A DNA stretch of 64,000 bases. It comes from Karstenula rhodostoma CBS 690.94 (taxonomy: Eukaryota > Ascomycota > Dothideomycetes > Pleosporales > Didymosphaeriaceae). The notes below the pieces were generated by a model. It did no database searches. It saw nothing but the letters and a program-made list of their open reading frames with translations, and was not told the origin of the DNA. Below are positions 32,244-42,767 of the stretch, piece by piece. The first letter of the stretch is position 1. Every line of letters starts with the position of its first letter. The position numbers were made by a program, and so were the translations under genes. The stretch lies in the NCBI GenBank assembly GCA_010093485.1, contig MU001503.1, positions 604,969 to 668,968 of the forward strand. Reading direction: 5' to 3'.

Positions 32244-33230
32244 TGTGAAGGAATCCGGAAAACTCAACTATACCGTGTGACATGTACATGTACTTTTCTT
32301 ATATGTGTTGACGTGTCCATTTTGCCGTGCGGGTTGGACAAGTACGCAGTTTAGGCGTGCATTTTGCCAGGTAGCGTAGTCTGCCGCGCAACATTAATAT
32401 CGAGCATGCTACTTCGTGGTGCAAGAACATCTAGCCTCCTGCAAGCTGCATGCACGATGAAATCCAGTTCCTTCATCAAGTGTAGTGGATAGTGTACATG
32501 GCGGATATTCCGGCATTCTGAGCGAGGGACGGTGCTATCTAATGGCGTTGTGGCATGTTGAGCTGCACCAATACGTCGCTCATACCATTGTCGGGGCTCT
32601 TCAGGGTGTGCGAAAGGCTTCTTGAAAATACGAACCCTTACAAAAGATCGACGAATGGACTTCTTATGCCCACCAAGGCGCGGGGTATTTTTCGCCCGCC
32701 CATGAACCTGGTCAGGGTATTGTCGTACTATTATCCGGCGCTCAGCCACGCGAAGGAATCGATGGGGTGACAATCTTCGCGAGGTCTCCCCACCAAACGC
32801 CTCCTTAACCACACGGGCGCACGCGCGATTGGCATATCATACGATGCAAATCTGAACCTGGCGATGTATTCCTGCTTCTAGCCATCTTCCTGCCAATCGC
32901 AAAAGCGCAAAAGCGCTCGCTCACACCACGCAGCCTCGTCTAGTGAATTTCAGCGCCGCGCCTGACGTGATGCTCGTGCGGGGGTGCCCTTGGTATCGGA
33001 CGCCTCCGCTATGGGGGATTGCGATGAACCGTCGTAAGACAAGTATATAATGCATGGAGGCTATTTGGTGTTGAGGACATCGCACAGCAGCAGCTTCACA
33101 CCGCATCCACCAAATCATCACACAACACTTCTGCATCCACCAAATCGAGTAGATTACGTTCACAAATCCTCCCTTCCAACGAACAACTCGTCGCACTCGA
33201 CTACCAACACACATCACCGCACAAACCATC
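32244..33230. other. intergenic, no supported gene
   Basis: A 153-codon frame on the minus strand (32812-32351) begins with GTG, is Arg/His-rich and has no recognisable family, so I do not call it. Pyrimidine-rich sequence precedes the micro-gene at 33231. Confidence 0.45.
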
Positions 33231-33473
33231 ATGCCCGCCGCACCCAAGTCTTTCGTCGGCGCTCTCGCCACTTTCATTGGTAAGTTCCGAACTCAGACAA
33301 ATCAAGATTTGCGTTCTAATAGACGTCCAGTCGGCTCCTTCACATATACCGCCTACGTTGCCCGATATGAAGGCAACCAAATAGATGCCGCACGAACCCG
33401 CTGGCAAGATCAGATGAGGAGAGGCAACGCAGCAATGTCAGGAGGCGTGTCATTGCTTGAGGCGACCAAGTAA
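33231..33473 (+). CDS. 63-aa hypothetical micro-protein with one intron
   Basis: ATG 33231 (MPAAPKSFVGALATFI) is joined by a 51-nt intron (33280-33330, GTAAGT...CAG) to VGSFTYTAYVARYEGNQID...LLEATK, stop at 33471-33473. Exons are 49 and 143 nt. A single hydrophobic helix (about residues 6-24) is followed by a basic amphipathic tail, as in small mitochondrial or ER membrane proteins; I recognise no family. The intron is a multiple of three with no stop, so retention would give an 80-aa protein with a basic insert. A TATA-like TATATAATG lies at about 33045. Confidence 0.6.
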   Translation: MPAAPKSFVGALATFIGKFRTQTNQDLRSNRRPVGSFTYTAYVARYEGNQIDAARTRWQDQMRRGNAAMSGGVSLLEATK

Positions 33474-34153
33474 TCGCTTGGAACCCGTGGTTGGAGCATA
33501 GGTGATCTGGATCCGTGGGCAACCACCCATTCGGCATGGAAGTTAGGAGTCAGGCGTTCAAGGAATTGCTTGCATAAGATATCCCAGCGTGGCTGAGATA
33601 CCAGGAAGGTCGTTCAGCCTTCTCTCTTGTATTTTTTGGTGTTTTTACTCGAATTGGATTAGAGTGTCTGTGTATTTATGCCTGCTGTCGTTCGTCAACG
33701 TGACTCCTTTGCGCATGGGTCCTGACCGACGTCTCAATCGCCGTCACGACCAAAACGCAGCACATGTCTTGGGTTAACTTGAATGATTTTCTGATCATTG
33801 ACACGAACCACGAAGTGGTGTCCCGTAAAGTGATAGACAGGAATATGGACTGCTCTTGCCGCCCAATCGTAACACAATGGCATGCAGGGTGGGTGCAGTA
33901 CATTATTAGGATGGGAATGATTGCGGTACCTTTCTTGCTCCATACTACCTTTCAGCACTCGCAATTATAGGCTTTACGCTCACCATACCAGTGCGTCCCA
34001 GACCCACATGATATCTATCTAAGGCGAGAGGTCATACTGCTGGAAAAATAACGACCAAAAAGAAGGCTTACATGGCAAATGACCAAAATGTGACGGCCAT
34101 CCCCACCCACTGCATAGAAGAAGAGCAACACAACACAGGATCGCAAAAATAAA
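33474..34153. other. intergenic, no gene seen
   Basis: 3' region of the micro-gene, then non-coding sequence up to the tRNA gene. Confidence 0.45.
34145..34153 (-). terminator. pol III T-run terminator of tRNA-Asp
   Basis: On the minus strand TTTATTTTT follows the discriminator base directly. Confidence 0.7.
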
Positions 34154-34240
34154 CTCTCCCTCGGGGAATCGAACCCCGGTCTCCCGCGCTCGTAATCTTG
34201 CGATGACAAGCGGAAATCATGACCACTAGACCAAGGAAGA
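34154..34240 (-). tRNA. tRNA-Asp (GTC) with a 15-nt intron
   Basis: The minus strand folds as a cloverleaf. Acceptor TCTTCCT pairs with AGGGAGA, with discriminator G at 34154 as expected for tRNA-Asp. The anticodon stem is TCCGC/GCGGG, the loop carries TTGTCA with anticodon GTC, and the T arm is CGGGG-TTCGATT-CCCCG. A 15-nt insert (TCGCAAGATTACGAG) sits directly after the base 3' of the anticodon, the canonical position for nuclear tRNA introns. The D arm is weak but has AGTGGTCA. A TTTATTTTT pol III terminator follows immediately. Confidence 0.88.
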
Positions 34241-34846
34241 CATGTTGTAATGGAAGGAGTCTGAAAAAACTAGTATATATACCACTTCGAAAATTGAAAT
34301 TACAGGAGAGAAGCAACGCTTGATCAACATGTCTTAGCGCTAAGGACATTTCAAAGATAAATGGAATGTGGATGTTGGTGGGTCTTTGTGCGTGGAGCGG
34401 TGCGAAAGCGAGGCGAGCTTACGGGTTTACGATTGGATGGGAAACAGAAACCACAGCGCCCTCGTTGACAAAATAAGATCGCTGCAATTTCAGGCTGATC
34501 AAACTTCTCAACTGTTTCTAAGGGATTAAACCTTCTAACCACCTATTACTTGAATTACATTGCTAGAATCAGTATGCTAATATGAACGAAGCACTTGATT
34601 AGAGCCAGTGTAGGTACATACCTCTATGCGCATGCAGCACGAAAGACAGATTCATAATATCAAATTCTATTAAATAGTATGCTTACATGCTCAAAGATAC
34701 TTATCCAAAATGCGTACTCATAACACCTGAAACATCCAAAAACGCCCAAATCATGCATCTGTTGGTATCATTCCCGAAACAAGTCCCAAATCCAAAAATC
34801 ATGCTGTGTACTCCGGCACAAAGACTGTCGGAAACTGTGCCCGACG
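34241..34846. other. intergenic, no gene seen
   Basis: Upstream of the tRNA and downstream of the membrane-protein gene. Rather A/T-rich but with CA and TG present, so not RIP-saturated. Confidence 0.45.
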
Positions 34847-35494
34847 TCAAATCTTCCAATTGAAGCCTGACACCGCTATCAGCGCCAAAATCGACGCGAT
34901 GACGAGGAGCAACATTGCCACGATAATGGCTGCCACGGCTTTCTCCACTGTAAACCTCACATCGTCGGATTGTACCTGCTCAACTGCTGCCTCCTCATCC
35001 TGTATCGTAGATGTAGAATAGCTTGGAGTGTTGTGGGAAAGCGTCTCGCGGAATGAGTCGCGCACCGCAATTTGGTATGGCGGCGGTGCCTCGGTAGGAT
35101 ACGGGTATAGCTGTGCAAGTGGGACATCCTCGTCATTGGGAGCTCGAGGGGCATCGGTGTAGGGTGTGTAAAACACTTGAATCTCTGCTTGTCGAAGGCG
35201 CGCATTCGGAGTGCGGTACCGTTGGGGGGAGGGAGACGCAACGATTGGTGCGGGCGCTGGTGAGCCTGGAGAGGGCTCATCGCGGTATGGCTCTAAGCCG
35301 TCAAAGGGCTCTGGAGGTGTGTCCAAGGGTAGCGAAGGGAGTGGTTTCGCATGCTGGTCTCGACTGGACGACGCAGGGGTTGAGCTTCTCGATGAGGATG
35401 GTGAGTCCCGGTAGGGTTCCTGCGCTGTAGCCTGGAGTCGAGGTCAATACCTGCACGTATAACCACTCACGGCGAAGCGATCTCCTACCTCCAT
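34847..35494 (-). CDS. proline-rich single-pass membrane protein, hypothetical
   Basis: Exon 2 (35431-34847) encodes a Ser/Pro-rich region (EPYRDSPSSSRSSTPASSS, LPSLPLDTPPEPF, SPSPQRYRTPNARLRQ, YPTEAPPPYQIAVRDSF) and one strong C-terminal membrane helix (AVAAIIVAMLLLVIASILAL) ending SGFNWKI. Exon 1 starts at ATG 35494. The donor is either GTGAGT at 35470 (39-nt intron, MEVGDRFA then ATAQEP, 202 aa) or GTAGGA at 35488 (57 nt, ME then ATAQEP, 200 minus 4 = 196 aa); both keep frame. PPPY could be a WW-domain ligand. The tail-anchored layout suggests a membrane adaptor; the function is unknown. Confidence 0.62.
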
Positions 35495-36554
35495 GTTTCC
35501 TGTTGTTCCTTATCGACCTTCTCCAAAAAGTATGCTGCGATGCGCGGCTATGAATGCTGTCTGGAAATCCGGTGAGGCGTACTGTGTGAGAGTGGTTGGG
35601 CGGTAGAACACCAGGTCAGCAGCCGTCAGAGGAACGGAGGAGCGTCAGGCACAGAGGTAAGAAGAGAGATAAAGACGGCAGCAGCCGTCAGCGCGCCTGG
35701 TGCTTGGAACGGCGCAGCATAGTGACACCAGTACAAAGTAGGCAGGGCCGCCCACGCATCAAGCTTGGAGATGGTCTGCGATGCATGCGGAAGGGACTAG
35801 CCTGGACCGCTCCCTGTTCCGAGCGTTGCGATGAACCACCACTTATCACTCATCACCGTGGCGTATGTACGCTGTGTTACCCATCAAATCCCGCAATTCC
35901 ATGTGCCAGTTGTCGAAGGGAGTGCCGCTCGGTATCTGTATCCTTCCAAGGACACAGCAATCGTGTATCGAAGAAAGCGCCCCCACATTAGCCACCAGCC
36001 GGGATGCCAGACAGTGCAGAGCAGTGCCTCAGAGTGAGCGGCTTCGCTTGTTTCACGTCCAAAATAGGACGAAATTCAACATATTCAAGCATTCAAGATA
36101 TCGGGGGGAAACATGTGGTTCTATTGACGACCTTTGATGTTGCCATGATGTGCTAATGGGAAGTCACGCTGCAGGTCTCCGTACGTTACATTGCACTGGC
36201 AATGTTCAAGTGGATGTGGCACGGCATCGATGTTCCACTACGCGCAAGCGACTTGCGCGTCTTGGGAAATCGGAATGTTGAAGGGTCTCCATTTGAACGT
36301 TAGCAGATGACGTTTAGGGTCATTGAGACACATGTCTCCTTGGGACAGAGGAAGGGCACTGCATGATAATAACCCACTCTATGATCCTGGTATTGCAGGT
36401 TGAGGCCGCATGTGCATCCATTTAGTTTCTCTCGACATGTAAGTAAGCGCGCATATGAAAGAATGTATAATACCAGTATCGACAGAAATCTGTTTCTAGG
36501 CAAGAAGGCAAGGAGTGTGCATCTGCTTCTTCGCCCCGATCATATCGCACCCCT
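35495..36554. other. intergenic, no supported gene
   Basis: Overlapping short frames without domains or splice support. Confidence 0.4.
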
Positions 36555-37159
36555 CTAGACGCTCCGCTGATTCTGGCACAGCACAAACACCAGATCTGCA
36601 TCCGTCCCCGCAGTGCCACAGCCGTACACCGGCTCTGGAATACCCAACTTCTGCTTTGGCTGATCAACGTAGTACGCCTTAGTAGGACAATACGAATTCC
36701 CCAAACAAGTAACCATATCGCACCTCTTCTCATTCGGCGAGTAGATTTCCATGCCAGCAACATGCCCCGGGCAGTTACTTGCATCCTTGTCCTTCGCGCA
36801 GTCCACGAAAGAGATATCGTAGTACATAACATTGTTTGATATAGCGTATTCGAATTGCGAGTGGTGCCCACCGAGCAGTTGAGGGGTCCGGCTGACTTTG
36901 ATGGTAACGCCGCAGCCGTTGCAGGACATCCGTATGGGCTCGGTATATCTGCTGCGGGCGTTGATTTTGATAGCTCTGCTACTGCCCTGGTTGCTGGTGA
37001 GCCAACTCTGACGTGTGATTGGGCGCATTCACTCGCCTGGCCGTCTACACTCCATACAAACATGTCTCTGCTGCAGCGGTTTGCTACAGTGAGTTTTCCT
37101 AATCCAGCCACCAGGGCGATTTGCACCATGCTGAGTAAAAGTACGAAGCCGTAGAACAT
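36555..37159 (-). CDS. BYS1-like secreted cysteine-rich protein
   Basis: Exons 37159-37033 and 36973-36555 (59-nt intron, GTGAAT...GCAGAG) give 181 aa. The signal peptide is MFYGFVLLLSMVQIALVAGLG. The mature start, KLTVANRCSRDMFVWSVDGQA, matches the opening strand of the thaumatin-like BYS1 family (Blastomyces yeast-phase-specific protein), where an N-x-C...VWSV pattern recurs. After the splice come IKINARSRYTEPIR, VTIKVSR and a QFEYAISNNVMYYDISFVDC strand with many cysteines, and a final LVFVLCQNQRSV. The acceptor is not a CAG and the junction was chosen because it restores frame and family pattern; a one-base indel is the alternative. It is an extracellular or wall-associated protein of unknown activity. 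Confidence 0.62.
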
Positions 37160-38337
37160 CTTTGTAAGGAGTGTGCTTTGAAATGAGTGCTGTTGGTAAG
37201 GACTGTCGTGCAACAGAAAATATTCGTGCTGCGAAGTAGCGGTAACCGTGAACGGGAAAAGGTAGAAGTAGAAAGAGAACAAACGCGATGAAAGTTATGA
37301 ACCAGAGCGAGGCCAGCGCTTCAATCCAGGCGCTGAATATATCATCTCCACGGCCCAGGCCTGGGCGTTCTTCACCAACGTGTTGGTACCACAGCACCAT
37401 TTGTTCAAGACCTGCCACACGCAGGGTGTCTTTGTCTTCGGTTCTATGTCCCTGCTAAAGATTCAGCTCGTCCTTGTGCCTGTAGGTATCAATGCTTTTG
37501 TTCATGTGTTGTTATTTGGGATATGGTGCCCTCATTAGATCTACGTCCAGTGATATCCTCAGATTCACGACTCAAACACTTCGTCTTAGCTGCGGTGCTG
37601 CAGGCTTTACACGTAAGCTCGCATCTATGGCTTCGAGGTAAATTTATTTATGTTTACGAGGTGGAAGGCGCACCACTCACAATTGAGGCTTACCACGTCA
37701 GAGTGTGCGGCTGAAACGTAGGGCGTACTTATGAAACCTACACATCTCATAGAGCGGCTATTTATCGCGAGTGCCGGGAAGATCCTCGCTACAGATGACA
37801 AAGCGATGCGTGAGGATACAGGGTACACACTATGCCGTAGTACAAAGGATGGCAGGCTCGTCTCAAAGAAAGCGCACAGAGGGGAAGACTTGCCAAGCCG
37901 CAGGCCATGAGATTATTACAGATATGCAAAGCTTATTCTAAACATCTCGCGTATGTAGAAACTCCTTGGGAGAATCGAGTGATTTGGTGCAGAGTAAGGA
38001 TGGGGGAACAGCTGCCAACCAGCCTTCCGTTAGACTGCCCCTCCAAAATAGCGTCAAGGGTATGGGACAAAAATTGACTCTCAAATGAGTATTGGAAAAA
38101 GTTTGGAATCTTATATTGGTATCATCATTGACGTACATTACACTAGTCAAGTCACGCTTTTACGTGTCGCTAAACGCCAAAGCGTCTGGTAAGACCTTTT
38201 CAACCCGCCTCAGGACGCCGAATCTTGCTTCGCAGGGTCTCATTGAGCGAGAAACATGCTCATCCACCTGGCAAAAACGGAAGTGAGCTACCTTTGAGTG
38301 GTAACATCGGCATTGTGCCGAAGGGTATTCGCCCAGC
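37160..38337. other. intergenic, no gene seen
   Basis: Between the BYS1-like start and the 3' end of RSE1. Short frames only. Confidence 0.45.
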
Positions 38338-41300
38338 TCAGAACACATACAAGCCTCGCATGTTCCAGATAGCTTCATCCACCATCTCACTCGTCCAGTT
38401 ACCTTGCAACTGGCCGACAATGCTTTCCCGCTTATCCCTGCTCAGAACGAGGAAGCGTTCAACGAGATCACCGTCGATCATGCTCTTGACAGGTGTGAAG
38501 TAACTCCTATACGCAAGATGATCGCGCCCGCTCAACGGCTTATCATCACCTCGCAACTGCAGTTCCAGTTGTTGGAACATCTTCTGCTGGCGACGTGACG
38601 AGAAGGGAATGAGCGCGCCAAGGGTACCTTGCAGACCAGCCCAGAAGATGACGCGTTCACCACCAGAGATTAGATTGGTTCGCTGGACGGATATGGGAAT
38701 GTCGTTTGTAAAATAGTGCGCGACAAGATCAAGGCGATTCGGTGCGCCGGCCAAGTAGGCTTTGTCTTGTGTCAAGTTAAGTCCGTCTGGCGATTCGTCT
38801 GCAGCTTCTGATACCTTGGCCGGACAGCGCACAATCCAGATGTTGCCGAACTTGTCGCCGCCAACGGTGGTCTCGTAGTCAAGCATTTCGGCGCACGTCG
38901 TATGCCGAGCAACAGTGTCATCGGCGAAGGATATGAGGCGGTTTGGATGGATTTGGTCCTTGTGTACGACATACGTAACCGATTGTGTCTGATCAGAGAC
39001 GACGATTCGGCTCCCTTGGGTCTTGAGGCCTGTGATGCGAGTTGAAACGGCGTTCGGCTGCATCGCCTTGCGCAGCAGTGAACGCATACCACAGTCGTAG
39101 AGAGCCAAATCTGCGCCAATACCAGCGATTAGCTTGCCTTTAAAGGGAAGGAGGGCCAGAGGAGGTTGAGGCACTTCTGTCTCATGCACAAACTCGAGCT
39201 GCCTTCCATCTGGAGAGACTTTGTAAAGCTGAATTGAAGCCGACGTATAGTGGTACGGTGTAAAGCGTAGGTCTTTGACAGTTCCAACGCACAGGTACAT
39301 ATCGTTGTCTCCTCGGCTCTCGAAATAGGTGAGGGCGATACTGACTGCTGACTTGTTGTCTTTCAGTTCCAATGATTGCAAGACCTTCTTCTCGGTGACT
39401 GGGTCGAGGATCTGGATACACGATGCCCATTGACCTTGGGATTTGGGATATCCGAATTTTGTCGGATCCAACTCGTCGCCATAGGAATGACCATTTGTCA
39501 GGGCCTCTTCTCCGTCAGTGTCCATCTTTGCGACACCGTTTGACTGAGCTTGATCAATGAGGGTTTGACGGATTTCGGCACCTATCGTATTGTGCTCGCT
39601 TTCAATCACGTAGAAGACGCCTTGGTCGGGGTAAGACACGAACTTGCGCGGAGTGTAGCGAAGCGGTATGGGTTCGTATGTGGTGTTGTCGAGTAAGTCG
39701 TTGAACGTGAAGATTCTAGCCATGCGTCAGCGAAGTCGAGCAACTTGACTTGGAAATGACGGGATCGTTGATGCTGTTGTCAGTAGGAACAATTGGAATG
39801 TTGCGTATAACCCTCATTATGTTCAGGGTAATAGATGTCATCATACAGCAAGAGGAAAGAGAAATAGAGGTTACGTACCGTAGCTCGTTCGCGTTCACGC
39901 ATATTATGCCCTTGAACGCCGAGCCATCGAAATTCCATGCCGACTTGAAGGGAATGTAGTTGAGAGGAGTCAACTGGAGAACTGAGGTCCGCGGATGGGT
40001 ATAAGCCAGCCATGGTCGCGAGGTCATTGCCACCACTGCAGGCTCGCCGGCAGCGGTGACGCGCGCAAATGTGATAGCTTCCGGACCAAGGAAGCGTCTC
40101 CGTGTATCACCAATCTCACCAGTCATCTCGTCCAGCACTGAGCGGATATACACGCCACTTCGCAAGCCGATGTGCAAGAACTGGCTGTAACCCCGTGGTG
40201 ACTTGTCGCGCATGTAGTTGATAGTCAAATCGCTGGGTGGCGAAGAGAGACCTTGCACAGAAATGCTCCGGAGAATGTTGCCCTCCACGTCGGGGTGCAG
40301 GTTGTATATCCGGACTGTCTGGTCACTGCAACCCACGGCCATGAAATTTGCACGGACGCTGCCTTCCGGCACCTCGGGGATAGCTATGCAGTTGATGGTC
40401 GAATCCAAAGTAATGTCATCATCTTCGGCCATAGCTAATGAGCCGTCTGAATCGCACTCAAAGTATAAAATCTGGCCTGAGCTTAATGCTATTGCAACTT
40501 GTCGGTTGTTGGCTGCGCACGCGACAATCGTTCTATGGGGTGGTGAGTCCCAGTTGGTGACTTTCGGATGATTACCTTGAGCATCCCCTTGCTCAAACTG
40601 AAGATTTCGTATGTGCCGGATTCCCCTCGGGTGGATCTGGATGATGCAGTCTTCGCCAAATTGTTGAACGCCAAGAGTACTTGATTCTTCAAAAAAGCCG
40701 TGGTGTTGGGCCTGTTCAACATCCTCACCAATCTTCAATATCAAGGTTGAACTGGCCATGGATAGGACGATGATCTGGTCCTCTGTGTCTTCGACGTTCA
40801 TCTTAGTGGTCCAGACACCAATAGCATTGGCAGGCAGCGGCGATTCGATCAGGTCGAGAACTTCCAACGCATTACGGGTAGTCCCAAATGTGCCCCGTCC
40901 GCCTGTTCCGTTGATGGTATAGATTTGCGGGGCGTCTTCAAGCGCCAGGTTGGCGACCTCCATATCCACAATGGGATTCAAGCTTGGCAGAGCTTCGACA
41001 GGGGTCAAGTTGGTAAGTTCCCGTGGCTTGAAGAACGGAGGGGCGTATGACGCTGTTGGGTCAACCGGAAACTGGGTGCTTTCGAAAACAGGATCCTCTG
41101 TATCGTCGCCGAGCGATTCCAGCTCGTAGATGGTACGATCACCAGACTCGCAAGCGAGATAAACGAATCCCGCACGCAAGATGCAAATGCTGGTGGCGAT
41201 CGGAAGAGTATCGAAGTACTTGATCTTGATCTTCTCAACAGCCCCGTTGTCGTGAGTGACGTTGAGCTTGAAGACATCTCCGTCGTCCGTCTGCAGCAAA

Positions 41301-42357
41301 TAGAAGAAGTCACCGCCCTTCAGCATATACAAAGTGCCCGTCACGATAACGCGCTTGCGGTTGGGATCTTCAGTCGCACCTTCTCGACGTGGTATCGCCA
41401 AACGGTGCATCTGTGCCTTGTTGTTGAAGATGCGGTGATATGTGATATTATCTTCACCGCAGCAAATCACTCCACTTGGCGCATTCTGGCCGCCAGGAAC
41501 GCGGAATAGCGTGTGCGCGGTGCGATCAACAGGCTCGGACCACTTGCGCACTATGTGGTTCAGGCCGAGGTCCAGCTCGTAATATACCAACTCCTTCTGC
41601 AGCTCTTGGACCGCCTCTCCACTGGGGTCAGTTTCGGCAGAGGAGAAATCGAGCTCAAGGGCAGCGAACATGGGGTTGTCGTACCCGACATCCAAGCCAA
41701 TGAGGCAATAGACCAACGTTTGCGGCTTGTGCGCCTCCAGCGGAGAAGAGATGGCAATGTCCGTCTGTCCACTACGGGTGAGAATGTACACGAGCTTGTT
41801 CTTCTCGGCTGAGGCGATCATGATGGCGCGCCCTTTCGGGTCGACGGCAAGATACTCGCCCGGCACAACGCGGCGGATGCCTGATTTGCCAAACGTCTCG
41901 TAATGGACCGTCTTGAACTGTTGGTGCGGTTCGTGTTCATACTCGTACGTGACGAGGCGGCCCGAGTCAGTCGTGATGACTATGAGGTCTAGGTTTGTCA
42001 GCGCATGTACTCAACAACGCAGATGGATTCCTACAGGCAGGGTGGGCATTTTGCCCATGGCGTTCGCAGCATTGGCTGTGCCTTGGAATATCACTATTGA
42101 ATGTTTGCGCGTGAAAAGAGGGTGCACGTACCTTTGCTGCCACCAGCCAGCCGAAACTTGGAGATGCGGCGGATGATGCCAAACACGTCCTGCGAGTAGA
42201 TCTCCTGGAAACCTTTCTGCCGCCGCGAGACCTCGACAATAGACAGACGAGAGCCGCTAGCGGTCAGAATCTGCTGTCGCTGGTTGCCCATGAAGTCTCC
42301 AGTGATGGCGTCCTGCGTCGCCGACGGCTGCTTCACCGTCAGCGCGTACAGCGACAT
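38338..42357 (-). CDS. RSE1: pre-mRNA-splicing factor Rse1 / SF3B subunit 3
   Basis: Exons 42357-42132, 41988-39879 and 39715-38338 (introns 143 and 163 nt) give 1237 aa, the usual size for Rse1/SF3B3. It opens MSLYALTVKQPSATQDAITG and NQRQQILTASGSRLSIVEV. The first junction joins GGSKD to LIVITTDSGRLVTYEYE; the second joins NANELR to IFTFNDLLDNTTYEPIPL. It is a three-beta-propeller scaffold of the U2 snRNP SF3b complex (MMS1-type N-terminal domain, CPSF-A-type C-terminal domain), needed for branch-site recognition. It is told from paralogues DDB1 and CPSF1 by these N-terminal and mid-protein signatures. It is divergent from SDA1. Confidence 0.93.
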
Positions 42358-42767
42358 GGTCGAGAAGCTCGTCATGGCGGCGGAGGCGGGCGCGGGCCAA
42401 GGCGGTGCGACGGCGTGTCGAGTGCAGCGATGGGCGTGCTGCCAGCACCCGAGAGCAGTCAGGCAGTCGGACAATCGGGCAGCGCGGTCTAAGAGAGCGG
42501 CGCGCGGCAGTTGGGGTTCGCGCGCAGGCAGACTGATTGAGGGGGAGCTGCGCGGCGTCTGGGAGAAGCGTTGCAGCGGGCTGCTGCTGGCGTGCAGATA
42601 TTCGCGGGCAGGAACAACCGGAGGCGGGTTGTTCCTGCCTCCGCGCCAGCCAATGGGCGCGCAGGGAGGGCCCCGCCAAAAAGTGAGAATCAGATTCCCA
42701 ATATCGCGCGTGTGCAGTGCTGCCACCCGCCGCGCAAGAGCAAGAGTAACAAGAGCCCCGCTGCACC
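42358..42767. promoter_or_regulatory. bidirectional promoter RSE1 / SDA1
   Basis: 410 bp between divergent essential genes. It contains a CCAAT box (CCAGCCAATGGG, about 42646-42657) and a perfect 13-bp inverted repeat just upstream of it. No TATA box is obvious; such GC-rich divergent promoters are usual for housekeeping genes. Confidence 0.65.
42607..42639. repeat. perfect 13-bp inverted repeat, 7-nt loop
   Basis: GGCAGGAACAACC at 42607-42619 and its exact complement GGTTGTTCCTGCC at 42627-42639 flank GGAGGCG. It sits inside the RSE1/SDA1 promoter, next to the CCAAT box. Confidence 0.9.

Noticed and set aside
32351..32812. 153-codon minus-strand frame
   Set aside because: Begins with GTG, no recognisable family, no splice sites; not enough to call a gene.
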